This document shows positions 20,807 to 30,207 of a DNA stretch of 64,000 nt, in pieces. A model generated the notes under the pieces. The model was not told where the DNA came from, ran no database searches, and saw only the letters and a program-made list of their open reading frames with translations. Location of the stretch: positions 620,001-684,000 of the forward strand of contig JAGVRJ010000008.1 of the NCBI GenBank assembly GCA_019059635.1. Direction: 5' to 3'. Within the stretch, counting starts at the first letter, position 1, and every line of letters begins with the position of its first letter. The DNA comes from Proales similis. Lineage: Eukaryota > Rotifera > Eurotatoria > Ploima > Proalidae. Position numbers and translations under genes: made by a program.

Positions 20807-22771
20807 CTAATAAAACTTGGCTCGTTTACTGGGCGAGTGAACGCACGACTTGAAAGAGAGATCGGACGAGCGCGCGTTAGACAATCCGTCAATGACCTTG
20901 TTCGATCGCTTGAGGTAACTCCTGAAAGCGCTTGAAATCGACTGATTGGTGCGATCGAGCGGGTTTTCTTTGGCGTCGGCTCGAGGCACTCGTCGTCTCG
21001 GGCCCAGCTCGATGTTGGGCGACGAGATGGACATGTGCTTCATTGCCTCAAGTTTGTTGTCCCGCTTCTTGCTGCTCGCGAATAGGTTTTTGGTGAGCAT
21101 CAGTCGCTGCTTGAGTCGGGCGAATCGATTGTTCGATTTGGCCTTTTCTGCGCCTCCTGCTTCTCTTAAATTTCGCTCGATTTGGTTTTCTTTCGACTCG
21201 TCGGCGCCTCGCTGGCAAGGGCGCTGCTTTCCGCTGGTCAACGAGTAGAGGTCGGTGAAAGACTTGCGCAGACTGCGCGATAGACGCCGACGAGCTGAGG
21301 AGGCCAATGACATGTTAAGGCGACGGCTGCTTTTCGATTTTATGCTGAGCGCGCCACTGCTCACGTCGGCCTCCTTGTTCTCGTCGTCGAACAGTCGTCT
21401 CCGGTTGCGGTCTTCGTAGTTTATGTTGTTCTTGTTCAATGAATGCACAGAGGAAGAGCGGCTCTTGGTCGCGCTGGACGCTGACCAGCGACGGCGTCTC
21501 AGACTGATGAGTGATCGACTCCGCTTCTCTTCGAGCGGCGTTTCGAATTTCGATCGACTCGGCGAATGATCGGTGTCGAGCCAGCAGTCGGTCAGCTCGT
21601 CCAGGTCTGGAAGGTCGTCATTCAAGTCGTCGTCTTCTTTCTCGGGCAGATCGATCATAATCGTGATGCAAGTCGTATTGTCGGCTCGGATCATTCGCTC
21701 GCCACATCGCTGCATTGCCAAATTCACCAGTCTTTGTGAAGGATTAAGAAAGGGCTGAGCGCTGGAAAGGCGGGCATCAGCACCACTCGACTTGCCCAGG
21801 CGCAAAGTCTCTCTGTCTGTTATTCTGACCAGGTCAGCGCATTCGCTCGGCTTGACTACGTTCCAGAGGCCGTCGGTGGCCAATATAAGGCATTTGTGAA
21901 TGGTCGGATCAATGTCGAATGCGAACACGTCTGGCACGGGCGAGACGACGAACTCTCGCTTGTTCAAATTGTAGCTCCAAAGGTCGCCCAGTGATCTGGC
22001 CACAGCCAAAAAAGGCACTCGCTCAGTGGGCACGTCGCGCTTATTCAGAAGGTAGTTTGACTCGTACGGTGTCCTCGGCTCATCAGAGCGAATGTCGTGA
22101 GCGCTTTGCATCCTTGACATTACAGGACGGTCCCAAACGACTCGATTGACCCCGCTCTTGGACATGACGGCGCCGCCCGAGTTCTCAATGCGTCTGAGTT
22201 CGATCGGGTCTTCTGGCTTGTGGTCGCGCGTGAGCTTTTTGCCCAGCCACGGCGTGTTTAATTGAGTGGTTGCGTCGTATGTACGAGACTTGCAGTAGCC
22301 TATGGCCAGTCCTGAGTCTCCCACATGGCCCACATAAGCTTTTGATTTTTTAATGAAGAGCACAGTCGCAGTGGTGCCGGATGTGCTCGGCAGGCCAGAA
22401 GGTGTACGCGGCCACTTGGGCAGCTCTTCCCACATTTCGGTCTGGCACTTGACAAAGCCCTCCTTGATCGCCTCCAACACGTCAGAGTCCGAGTCGGACC
22501 AGAACTTGTCCGACTCGATTATTTTCCAGTAGAGTTTCTCTTTGCAGTATTGAGACGCTTCCTTGCCGCCGTGGCCGTCGAATATGCCAAAGTAAGAGAA
22601 GAGGATGTCATTGGGCTGCAGTGCGCCTCTGCTCAGCGAGGTCGAGCTGGTGTTGCGCTGAAAGCGAATCTTGTAGCAGTCCTCCATGTACTTGCGGTTG
22701 CCTTGGCTTGAATTGCCGGTCACTCTCATGTTGACCATGGCGTTGCTGGTACTGCTTGAGCGCGTGTTCAT
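20807..22771 (-). CDS. PPM1D: PP2C protein phosphatase, PPM1D (Wip1) type
   Basis: Single exon, 654 residues. The PP2C catalytic domain covers about residues 15-375. Metal-binding and core motifs are present: RKYMEDC, FDGHGGKEA, TSGTTATVL, GHVGDSGLAI, ATDGLWNVV and RADNTTCIT. PPM1D-specific stretches are clear: WPRTPSGLPSTSGTTA, GGAVMSKSGVNRVVW and FLAVARSLGDLWSY. PPM1D is a nuclear Mg/Mn-dependent Ser/Thr phosphatase that switches off DNA-damage signalling (ATM, CHK, p38, p53 targets). The segment between GVNRVVW and FLAVAR carries an insertion (MQSAHDIRSDEPRTPYESN). The C-terminal 270 residues are strongly basic and Ser/Arg-rich, suited to nuclear localisation. It is divergently arranged with ECHDC3, with a 518-bp shared upstream region. 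Confidence 0.9.
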   Translation of the reverse strand: MNTRSSSTSNAMVNMRVTGNSSQGNRKYMEDCYKIRFQRNTSSTSLSRGALQPNDILFSYFGIFDGHGGKEASQYCKEKLYWKIIESDKFWSDSDSDVLEAIKEGFVKCQTEMWEELPKWPRTPSGLPSTSGTTATVLFIKKSKAYVGHVGDSGLAIGYCKSRTYDATTQLNTPWLGKKLTRDHKPEDPIELRRIENSGGAVMSKSGVNRVVWDRPVMSRMQSAHDIRSDEPRTPYESNYLLNKRDVPTERVPFLAVARSLGDLWSYNLNKREFVVSPVPDVFAFDIDPTIHKCLILATDGLWNVVKPSECADLVRITDRETLRLGKSSGADARLSSAQPFLNPSQRLVNLAMQRCGERMIRADNTTCITIMIDLPEKEDDDLNDDLPDLDELTDCWLDTDHSPSRSKFETPLEEKRSRSLISLRRRRWSASSATKSRSSSVHSLNKNNINYEDRNRRRLFDDENKEADVSSGALSIKSKSSRRLNMSLASSARRRLSRSLRKSFTDLYSLTSGKQRPCQRGADESKENQIERNLREAGGAEKAKSNNRFARLKQRLMLTKNLFASSKKRDNKLEAMKHMSISSPNIELGPRRRVPRADAKENPLDRTNQSISSAFRSYLKRSNKVIDGLSNARSSDLSFKSCVHSPSKRAKFY

Positions 22772-23289
22772 TCTATTGTCGCTGTCAAGCCGTTGTACCC
22801 TGTGTGATCAAATGCAGAGTCCGACAGATTGGTCGTTAATCTCTCTTTTCTCTTTGTCTACACCGACTGGACCCTCCCCCCGTCGACTTCAGTCTACTCG
22901 GCTGAATGCATGCATTTGCTTAGAAGTCTCCTCCCCTCTCTCTCTCTCTCTCTCCACCGTGGATGCATGGTTCAACCGAATTTGTCTCATTTCCTCCCCG
23001 CGATATTCTAGTTTCCGTATGATTAGTCCACTCGTATGCAAATGCTCTCTTTCTCTCCCGACTGGACCCGAGTACCTACGATCTTATGAGCTCTACATTT
23101 CTTAGTCCATTTCAATAGCCGCAATGAGAAACGATGCCTAGTTGCCGTGCTTTCCAAAATTACAAATCAAACGAAAAAGCATCATTGGAAGAGCTGTGCG
23201 CTCTTTTCACGGCATAACAACTCAAATCAAAATTAAAGTGCGAAATAGAGTTTTGACGTTTTGATCGGCGAACGCACAGTGACAAAATT
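22772..23289. promoter_or_regulatory. Shared upstream region of divergent PPM1D-like and ECHDC3 genes
   Basis: A 518-bp head-to-head spacer, including a CT tract at about 22934-22955. No exon was recognised. A bidirectional promoter is inferred from arrangement only. Confidence 0.4.
22934..22955. repeat. CT tract
   Basis: About ten CT units in the spacer between the PPM1D-like and ECHDC3 genes. Confidence 0.8.
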
Positions 23290-24165
23290 ATGCAGAAACT
23301 AAAGCATGTAGCAGCTTTAAGAGCACCTCTGGCACGTTTCTCGTCCAACCTTGTTCGACTGGAGCCGTCCGAGCGGCTGGTCAGAGTCAGAATGGTCAAC
23401 GAGCGTCAGAGGAATTCACTCGGCCTTGAGATGATCGACGCGCTGGAGAGAGCAATCGATCAAATTGATCCCAACAAGCATCCGATTCTGGTTCTGTCCT
23501 CGTCGAGTAAAACGGTCTTCTCCTCGGGCCACAACCTGAAAGAGCTCAGAACCGAACAAGGCGAGCATCACCATCGCATTGTGTTCGATCGGTTCACTCA
23601 GCTCTGTCTCAGGCTTCGTTCGATGCCGATTGTGAGCATCGCCGAAGTTTACGGCCTGGCCGCGGCGGCCGGATATCAACTGGCAGCCAGCTGCGATCTG
23701 ATCGTAGCCTCGAGCAATGCCAGTTTCTCCACGCCGGGAGTGAAATTCGGAATATTTTGCTCAACGCCCGGCGTGGCACTGGTGCGAGCTGTGAGCAGCA
23801 AAGTGGCCATGAAGATGCTTCTCACTGGCGACCCGATCTCTGCACGAGATGCCCAGACATGCGGATTGATAAGTGAATTAGTCGACGTTGGATTCGCTCC
23901 TGATCACGAGCAAGGCGTGCAAGAGCTGGAAAAAGGCGTAGAGCTGATGGCTGCGAGGATTCTGGCCAATAGCCAGTCTATAGTCGCCCTTGGCAAAAAG
24001 TGCTTTTATCAACAAGCTGAACAAGCGAGCTTGGAGAGAGCGTATGAATTGGCCGCTCAAACGATGGTAGACAATCTCAAGTACCAGGACACACAGCAAG
24101 GGCTTGAGGCGTTCGCCAAAAAGCAGCATCCAGTGTGGACCCATTCAAACAAGAAAACTAACTAG
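23290..24165 (+). CDS. ECHDC3: Mitochondrial enoyl-CoA hydratase domain protein, ECHDC3 type
   Basis: Single exon, 291 residues. The Arg/Leu-rich N-terminus (MQKLKHVAALRAPLARFSSN) looks like a mitochondrial targeting peptide. The crotonase fold follows, with the ECHDC3 signature oxyanion-hole segments SSGHNLKEL and VYGLAAAAGYQLAASCDL and the conserved FSTPGVKFGIFCSTPGVALVR. Length and motifs match human ECHDC3 (about 300). ECHDC3 is a crotonase-superfamily member linked to mitochondrial fatty acid metabolism and insulin sensitivity, with no firmly assigned substrate. An AATAAA signal begins 15 nt after the stop. It is divergent from PPM1D on the left and lies 220 bp upstream of HECTD3, same strand. 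Confidence 0.9.
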   Translation: MQKLKHVAALRAPLARFSSNLVRLEPSERLVRVRMVNERQRNSLGLEMIDALERAIDQIDPNKHPILVLSSSSKTVFSSGHNLKELRTEQGEHHHRIVFDRFTQLCLRLRSMPIVSIAEVYGLAAAAGYQLAASCDLIVASSNASFSTPGVKFGIFCSTPGVALVRAVSSKVAMKMLLTGDPISARDAQTCGLISELVDVGFAPDHEQGVQELEKGVELMAARILANSQSIVALGKKCFYQQAEQASLERAYELAAQTMVDNLKYQDTQQGLEAFAKKQHPVWTHSNKKTN

Positions 24166-24180
24166 ATGCCTTTTGATAAA

Positions 24181-24186
24181 AATAAA
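24181..24186 (+). terminator. Poly(A) signal of ECHDC3
   Basis: AATAAA 15 nt downstream of the ECHDC3 stop codon. Confidence 0.6.
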
Positions 24187-24385
24187 AACAAAATTTAGGC
24201 CAACTTGATGGCTGGCTCAGTGATTGGGTGGTTAAAACACTCCAAGCACCTAGAGGGGCTGCTTAAAAGAGAAGTTTTATTTGCATTCTGCGTTAAAGTG
24301 TAAAATTCCTCGGCATTGAGTCATTTGAAGCTGAACAAGAGCGCACATATAACATGAATAAGAACCAGGCTGTCAGACGAGCAAT

Positions 24386-27300
24386 ATGAAAATCAGAGAG
24401 AATCTGGCCAAAGAGACCGAACGTAACCAGGCACTGTTGAAGTGCTTTGTGGAATGCGCTGAATGTTTGGCCAGTTCGAGGCCGTTTCCGTTGCCGCTTT
24501 TGTACAAACCACGCAAACATTGGTACAAGCTCGTAGAGCCCGAACAGGCGGACATGCTCATTCCGGGCATAATCAACGACTCGGAGAGCAATCTGCTCCT
24601 ATTCGATGAGCCGGTCAGATCGCTTGATGAATTCAATCGAATTGTAAACAGCTTTGAGTATCTCAACTCGAACCGCGCTGTCGACTGGCACCAAATTGAC
24701 TATTTACTCTCCGACGGACGCTTACACGTCAATGAACTTGGCATCTGGGTGTTTGTCAAGCGCCTCAAGGTCTCCATTTGCTTTAATTTCACACCGTCTG
24801 CCGCTAATCATTCGCCTTGTTCAGCTCAAGTCAGGCGCGGACAAAGACGGACAAGACTCGCTTGAACCTAAACTTTGGGTTTTGAAAAGCGCCAATCCGC
24901 CGTTGAAGTGCTCGTTTTCATTTATCAGCAAAACTCGAGAAATGTGAGCTCTATTACCCATTCGGTCTGGTGTCAATTCAACTGGACGATTTTCCAGGTG
25001 GCTTGACTACGTCTCGGCACATTATGGCTCGAACAAACAACGAGCACTGGAGCTCAATCCGAACAGAGAGCTGATGAAAGAAGGCCAGTGCCTGCCTCAG
25101 GGCTGGTCTCAGCAGCACGACGAAGAGCTCATCAACATGGTAAAGAATCGAGTGAATCTTGACGGATCAGGCTCAGTCGTACCTCACGTGGACTCAATAA
25201 ACTGCTCCAGCTACAATGTAAACTCTCGCTCGCAGAGTGGACTCTTTCCTTCGACAATTTATCGCAACAATTTAGAGCGTCTTGTGCTCGTCAAACTTGA
25301 TGTCACTTGACCCGAACACTTACTGGGAGTCGGACGCCTACTCTTCTCTGACCGATTATCACTCGATCGGAATTTACATAAAACCCGACAAAGTGATCAA
25401 GTAAGGCACCGACCGCTCTTGCAGCATCTTCTTTAACACCATGGTCGACCTGCTTGTCGTCATTGAATGAATAGAAAACTGTTTATGATCGTCAATCCAA
25501 ATATTCGCCGACTAATGCCTCGAGAGGTGAGCGTCTGGGCTGGCCAAAGCAACGACGGTCTGACCGAGTTGAATCGAACCTTTCTCAAACGGTAACCAAA
25601 ATGGGCTCTGTTCAAACAATTCAACTTTACGAATCTCTAAACTGAAGAGACGGCGGCGGCGAACGACTCATCTTGTCAAACTGTCGTCAATATTACAAGT
25701 ACATCGAAATTCGAATTCATTCTTCTCAACGTAAGTTTGAAACCTGCCGTCGAACGAAAACTTTGCTCACAAGCAGACAGGCATGTACAACAACTGCCGC
25801 GTCTACGGTCTCAAGCTGTTCATTCAGGAGATGGAACAGAACGAGCTGATACCGCGCGACATGTTCACTTGGGCTTATTTAATCGACAAACATCCAAAGC
25901 TCGGCCATTTCGACTTGAGCTTTTTATACAAGCGCTGCGAGCAGCTGATCAGATTTGTGAATCTTTTCGACGCTTGCATGAACTGCATGCTGCCAGTTTG
26001 GAAGTACGGCGAGCTGTTCCCGGCCCATGTTCAGGTAAAGTTTTTGCTTTCGATCTCAACAAACAGTTCTGACCGGCTGGTTGGTGCCAGAAAGTGAAAA
26101 AGTTTTTGACACCGTCCTCAAAGCGAATGGAGCTATTCAGATCAATTGTCGAATCGATACCTAGTCAATCGCGGTCGCCTGATTTGATATTCATCAACAG
26201 AGGACTCGAATACAACACGACCGACAGCAAACAAGACGAGTGCGAGACCGTGTTCACTCAGATTTACAAGAACTTGGGCCACACTTGTTCGTTCAGGTGA
26301 GAGCTTTGCCATCTCTCCTTGGCAGTTTCTGGTCAACTTGAACATGTCAGATGGAAACTGGACACTCCGCAATGGTGGGAGTGCAAGTTCATCGGCGAAG
26401 GAATAATCGACCAAGGCGGCGGCTTTCGCGAGAGTCTATCCAACATCGCCGAAGAGCTCTGTCCCAACTCGTCCGACCCTCCTCGTCTGCCGTTTTTCAT
26501 CCGCACCCCCAATCATGTACGCTGCCGTTTCTCCATCTTTTCTTTGCTGAACAGCATTCGATTGATTCTCCGCGCCGCAGAGACAAACCGATTTGAACGT
26601 GTTCGGCGACGTGTTCATCGCAAATCCGAGCTGCAAGCTGTTTGATCAGTACGAGTTCATAGGTCGACTTATGGGCGCTTGTTTGAGATCTAGAGAGACC
26701 CTTGCTCTTTATCTGTCGCCCTTTTTCTGGAAAAAGCTGGCCGGCGACACCATCAGTTGGAAAGTAGACTATCAGACGGTCGACGCCGTCCAGGTAAACA
26801 ACTGCCTGCCTCCAGGATTGCACAAAAATCAGTCTTTTTGGCCTCTCTCGTTTGTGTCAAAGGTCAAACTATTGGAAGACATCGAGTTGGCTGACGAGGC
26901 CAGTTTCAACTCAAAATATGAAAGCATTCTGGACTGGAACTGCTTTCTAAGCGACGGCACTTGTGTCCAATTGCCTTATTCAGGTGTAAATAGCCACGTG
27001 ACATATGAAGAGCGGGCACTCTACTGTCGCCTAGTTCGAGAGGAGAGACTGAAAGAGTCGGACGAGCAGGCAAGTTGAAGCAAGAGGATCAGTGCTGAGG
27101 CATTTGAAAATCATTGTGACCATGTCAGATTGCTGCCATAAGACGAGGCCTTGAGTCTGTAATTTCCACGAATCCGTTCTCCATTCTAACTTGGACCGAG
27201 TTCGAGGAGAACATCTGCGGCTCGGAGAAGATTTCAATAGACGAGCTGAAAATGTCGGGTAGGCGTCTTGTGTCAAGTTCCGCTTCATCCCGGTGGTGAC

Positions 27301-27743
27301 CAATCAACTTTTGAAGTTTCATACGACGAGCTCAAGTTGTCGCAAAGTCGACAGGCTGAATTCTTCTGGAGGGCAGTGGAGAATTTCAGCGACGCCGAGC
27401 GCAGTAAGCTGCTGCGTTTCATCACGGGACGAAAGCGTTTGCCGGTCAAAATACTCTTCTGTTTGTACGACGAGTAAGCAGAGCTCTCTTAGATTGACAG
27501 TGCAACTAGAATAAATCGAATTTGATCGATTAAGGGGACCAGAGAGCTACCCGGAAGTAAGCACGTGCAGCTGCTCGATCTACTTTCCGAATTATCCAAG
27601 GTAAGGCGGTCAAATTCGCTTCGACTGAATCGAATTACGTGAATATATTGAGCAGCGCCGAGATCGCTGAGCAGAAATTGCGCTACGCAATTCAAAACTG
27701 TGTAACCATCGACACCGACTGTTCCGCTTATGAATGCGATTGA
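24386..27743 (+). CDS. HECTD3: HECT-type E3 ubiquitin ligase, HECTD3 homologue
   Basis: More than a dozen exons with introns near 50-70 nt; first exon 24386-24769. The N-terminal region ([28 protein letters not shown]) matches HECTD3. A DOC/APC10-like domain follows, with the motif [12 protein letters not shown] after a GTAAAC-to-TTTAG intron at about 25219-25275, then [11 protein letters not shown] and [11 protein letters not shown]. The HECT domain starts near [18 protein letters not shown] and continues with [20 protein letters not shown] and FLRFITG-like motifs. The catalytic cysteine lies in [13 protein letters not shown] (about 27570), followed in the last exon by [14 protein letters not shown]3 is a cytoplasmic E3 ligase acting on signalling and apoptosis proteins. 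The reading frame is intact through all placed splices. An AATAAA lies at 27796. Confidence 0.92.
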
Positions 27744-27795
27744 AAATTTTGCCCCGAACGAGCATGTTTGACAACAGAATTTACCAGATAAGGTC

Positions 27796-27801
27796 AATAA
27801 A
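27796..27801 (+). terminator. Poly(A) signal of HECTD3
   Basis: AATAAA 53 nt after the stop codon, just before a CT tract (27824-27851). Confidence 0.55.
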
Positions 27802-27823
27802 TTAAAACGAACAGAACAAGTGC

Positions 27824-27851
27824 CAATCTCTCTCTCTCTCTTTCTCTCTCT
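27824..27851. repeat. CT tract
   Basis: CT repeat with a TTT interruption between the convergent HECTD3 and RRN3 genes. Confidence 0.75.
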
Positions 27852-28028
27852 ATTGATCCTTGCATTACTGGGCCAACCCCGACTCGGCCAGCAAAAAAGG
27901 CTAGCTTTAGTCCCAGGGCCCTTGCTCTCCTCTTGAATCTATAACAAGATCGCAAGCTTCATATGAAACGATTATTCAATTAAGAGGCAAAACAGAACAA
28001 TAACAAGGACAGTTGGAAGTATACGGAT

Positions 28029-29771
28029 CTAAAAATTGAAATCGTCATCATCATCTTCTAGGGCGTGCACAAGAGAGTACTCGTATTCCGACTCTGTTTT
28101 GGCCACTTCCAGATTGGCGAGCGCTTGCCGCACCTGTCCACTCTCGCTCTCGTCATCGCTTGACTCTTGTTCACTCTGCATGTGGACGTCAATGCCGTGG
28201 TCGTCCTCCTCATCGCCGTTTTCCTCGTCGTCCGTATCCTCAGAGTCGTTCACTTGGCTGAACTCGACATAAAGCTTTTCTACATACTTGCCAGATCGGC
28301 TCAACAGGTACGGATCGAACGGGAAGAAAGAATCAAGCGGATTGGAGCCGTCGTCGGTGTTAACGCCCGCCTGGGCCACGTGCTTTGCCTCTTTCAGATC
28401 GCTCTGGCTTATTTGTCTGAGCTGAGACTCTTCCAATTTGACTCTTCGGCGCTTGTTAGCGTCCAGAATCGAATAGCAGTAGACAATCTGGTATTTAAGG
28501 GCAATCTGCGCAAATCTGAAGCTGATCGCCGACTGGCAGAACATTAGAGGATTGAGCTTGCTGCTGACGATCTGTTCCAGCTTCCACTGTCTGACCACGG
28601 CCATGTTCTCTTCGTGGAACAGTTGCCGGTGTCGGAAAACAATTATGTAAAAGAGCGTCTGTGTGAGAGCGTAAAAAGTTCGATGCATTTCGAAGGAGGC
28701 GAGCTTGGCCGCACGCGCTGCATAAGAATGAATCCAGTTGGCCATGAGCTGCAGCGAAGCGACACAGGTGCTCAGTGGAACGTAGCTGGCTCGGCACAAG
28801 TACGAGCCGAGATAGAAGGCGCACACCTGCCTCGTTACCGAGCAGCTCATTGGACTGGAGAATTTCTTCCACAAAAAGTCGACGAATCCCTCGCTGAGCA
28901 GGCTGCGATAGCTGCATATGTGGAACATTAGAAATTGAACGTGCGACGAGCCGTAGGTGCGCAGGATGTATTTGTCGAACACGAACAGCAGCTGCTTGTA
29001 AAGTGACTTTGTACTCGACCAGTCCAGATTCGAGTTGGCATCGTGACAAGTTCGCCAGATGAAATCGAACATGGCCTGCATCATCACATCGAGTCGATCG
29101 GCGAGCGCATGCTTCATCGGAACGTTTGCTCCCATCTCGCCCTCCTCGTCCAGAATCTGGTCACGGCGAGAGCTGACGTCAATTTTCAGCATCTTCTGCA
29201 CGCACACCTCCAACAAGGCCTGCCGCATTTCATCGTACTTCTCTGCCAGTCTGAGTATGTTCTCGACGTAGAGTTTTTGCACATGGGCATCCTTGGTCAT
29301 GTAGGGAAATGCCGAGTCGGCCGTTTTGACCACCACGGTCTTGGAGGCGGGCACCAGTTTGAGTATGTGCGCCATGAGGCGATGCCCGATCTCGTGCCAG
29401 TCGGGCGCGTCCGCGCTGAACAGCTTCAGAATCATGTGCACACACCTGAATATGTAGTTGGTGTACGCACTGGTGAGCTCGATTAAAAACGTGCCGAAAA
29501 GATCCCTGAGAGCAGGATCGGTCTGCTGGTGCCATTTGATCTCACAGAACACGATGTGAATCAACGAATGCTCGTAGATGCTCGGCTCGAACAAATGAAC
29601 GCAATTTTTCGCCTGAGCAACAAACTCGGCCAGCAGGCCCGGATCAGCTTGACGCTGTTTTAGTGTGTTTATGAAAAACTCAAACTCGAGCTTATCGCCA
29701 CCCTCTGCGTGCTTTCTCAATATTGAGGCCAAGTCAAACTCGTAGGAAGTAACAGCTTCGGCGACGCTCAT
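28029..29771 (-). CDS. RRN3: RNA polymerase I initiation factor RRN3 (TIF-IA)
   Basis: Single exon, 580 residues. The HEAT-repeat RRN3 fold is recognisable from segments such as LFGTFLIELTSAYTNYIFRC, VENILRLAEKYDEMRQALLE, FDFIWRTC, STKSLYKQLLFVFDKYIL, the 'FLWKKF' block, and GSYLCRASYVPLS. The C-terminus is acidic (DSEDTDDEENGDEEDD and a second Asp/Glu/Ser cluster), as in animal RRN3. RRN3 docks on Pol I and bridges it to the promoter factor SL1 in the nucleolus, so it sets rRNA synthesis rate. The human protein is about 650 residues; the core is complete here. The gene is tail-to-tail with HECTD3, 285 bp apart. Confidence 0.92.
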   Translation of the reverse strand: MSVAEAVTSYEFDLASILRKHAEGGDKLEFEFFINTLKQRQADPGLLAEFVAQAKNCVHLFEPSIYEHSLIHIVFCEIKWHQQTDPALRDLFGTFLIELTSAYTNYIFRCVHMILKLFSADAPDWHEIGHRLMAHILKLVPASKTVVVKTADSAFPYMTKDAHVQKLYVENILRLAEKYDEMRQALLEVCVQKMLKIDVSSRRDQILDEEGEMGANVPMKHALADRLDVMMQAMFDFIWRTCHDANSNLDWSSTKSLYKQLLFVFDKYILRTYGSSHVQFLMFHICSYRSLLSEGFVDFLWKKFSSPMSCSVTRQVCAFYLGSYLCRASYVPLSTCVASLQLMANWIHSYAARAAKLASFEMHRTFYALTQTLFYIIVFRHRQLFHEENMAVVRQWKLEQIVSSKLNPLMFCQSAISFRFAQIALKYQIVYCYSILDANKRRRVKLEESQLRQISQSDLKEAKHVAQAGVNTDDGSNPLDSFFPFDPYLLSRSGKYVEKLYVEFSQVNDSEDTDDEENGDEEDDHGIDVHMQSEQESSDDESESGQVRQALANLEVAKTESEYEYSLVHALEDDDDDFNF

Positions 29772-30207
29772 TGTCTCAGTCTACCTCAGCAAGCAACAAA
29801 CTAATGCAATTCAAACGAACGCAATTTTTGAATCAGTTCTGACTGTTACGTGAGCTGACTATTTCTCTTTCTCTCTATTTCGTCTTCTCGCTTTATATAT
29901 TCTTCTAAGCGCGCTCGAGCTGAGAACCAAAGAGCACATGCGCCGATTGCTGCACTACTCTCAAGTTCGCATAAACGAGCCCAACAAAATAAGAAGATTC
30001 GAATCACGTGCAGGTCGTGGTCATTATGCGGCTTCATAAATTTCAAATCGGCGCCAAAATTTACTTCAAATAAACTCCTTGCCGAGCTTGTGTCCTCGTC
30101 GAGATTGAAAGCAACAAATTTTAGTCTCTGAGTAGTAGGTTTATTGCTGCGTTCGACAAGCGCTTGCTTTCTTAATAATTTCGGATAAACGAAAAGAGTG
30201 AGCAGGT
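29772..30207. other. Intergenic stretch between RRN3 and the PHF14-like gene
   Basis: About 440 bp with no exon recognised. It should contain the RRN3 promoter and the 3' UTR of the PHF14-like gene. GC-poor with a CTC-rich patch at 29863-29880. Confidence 0.4.
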
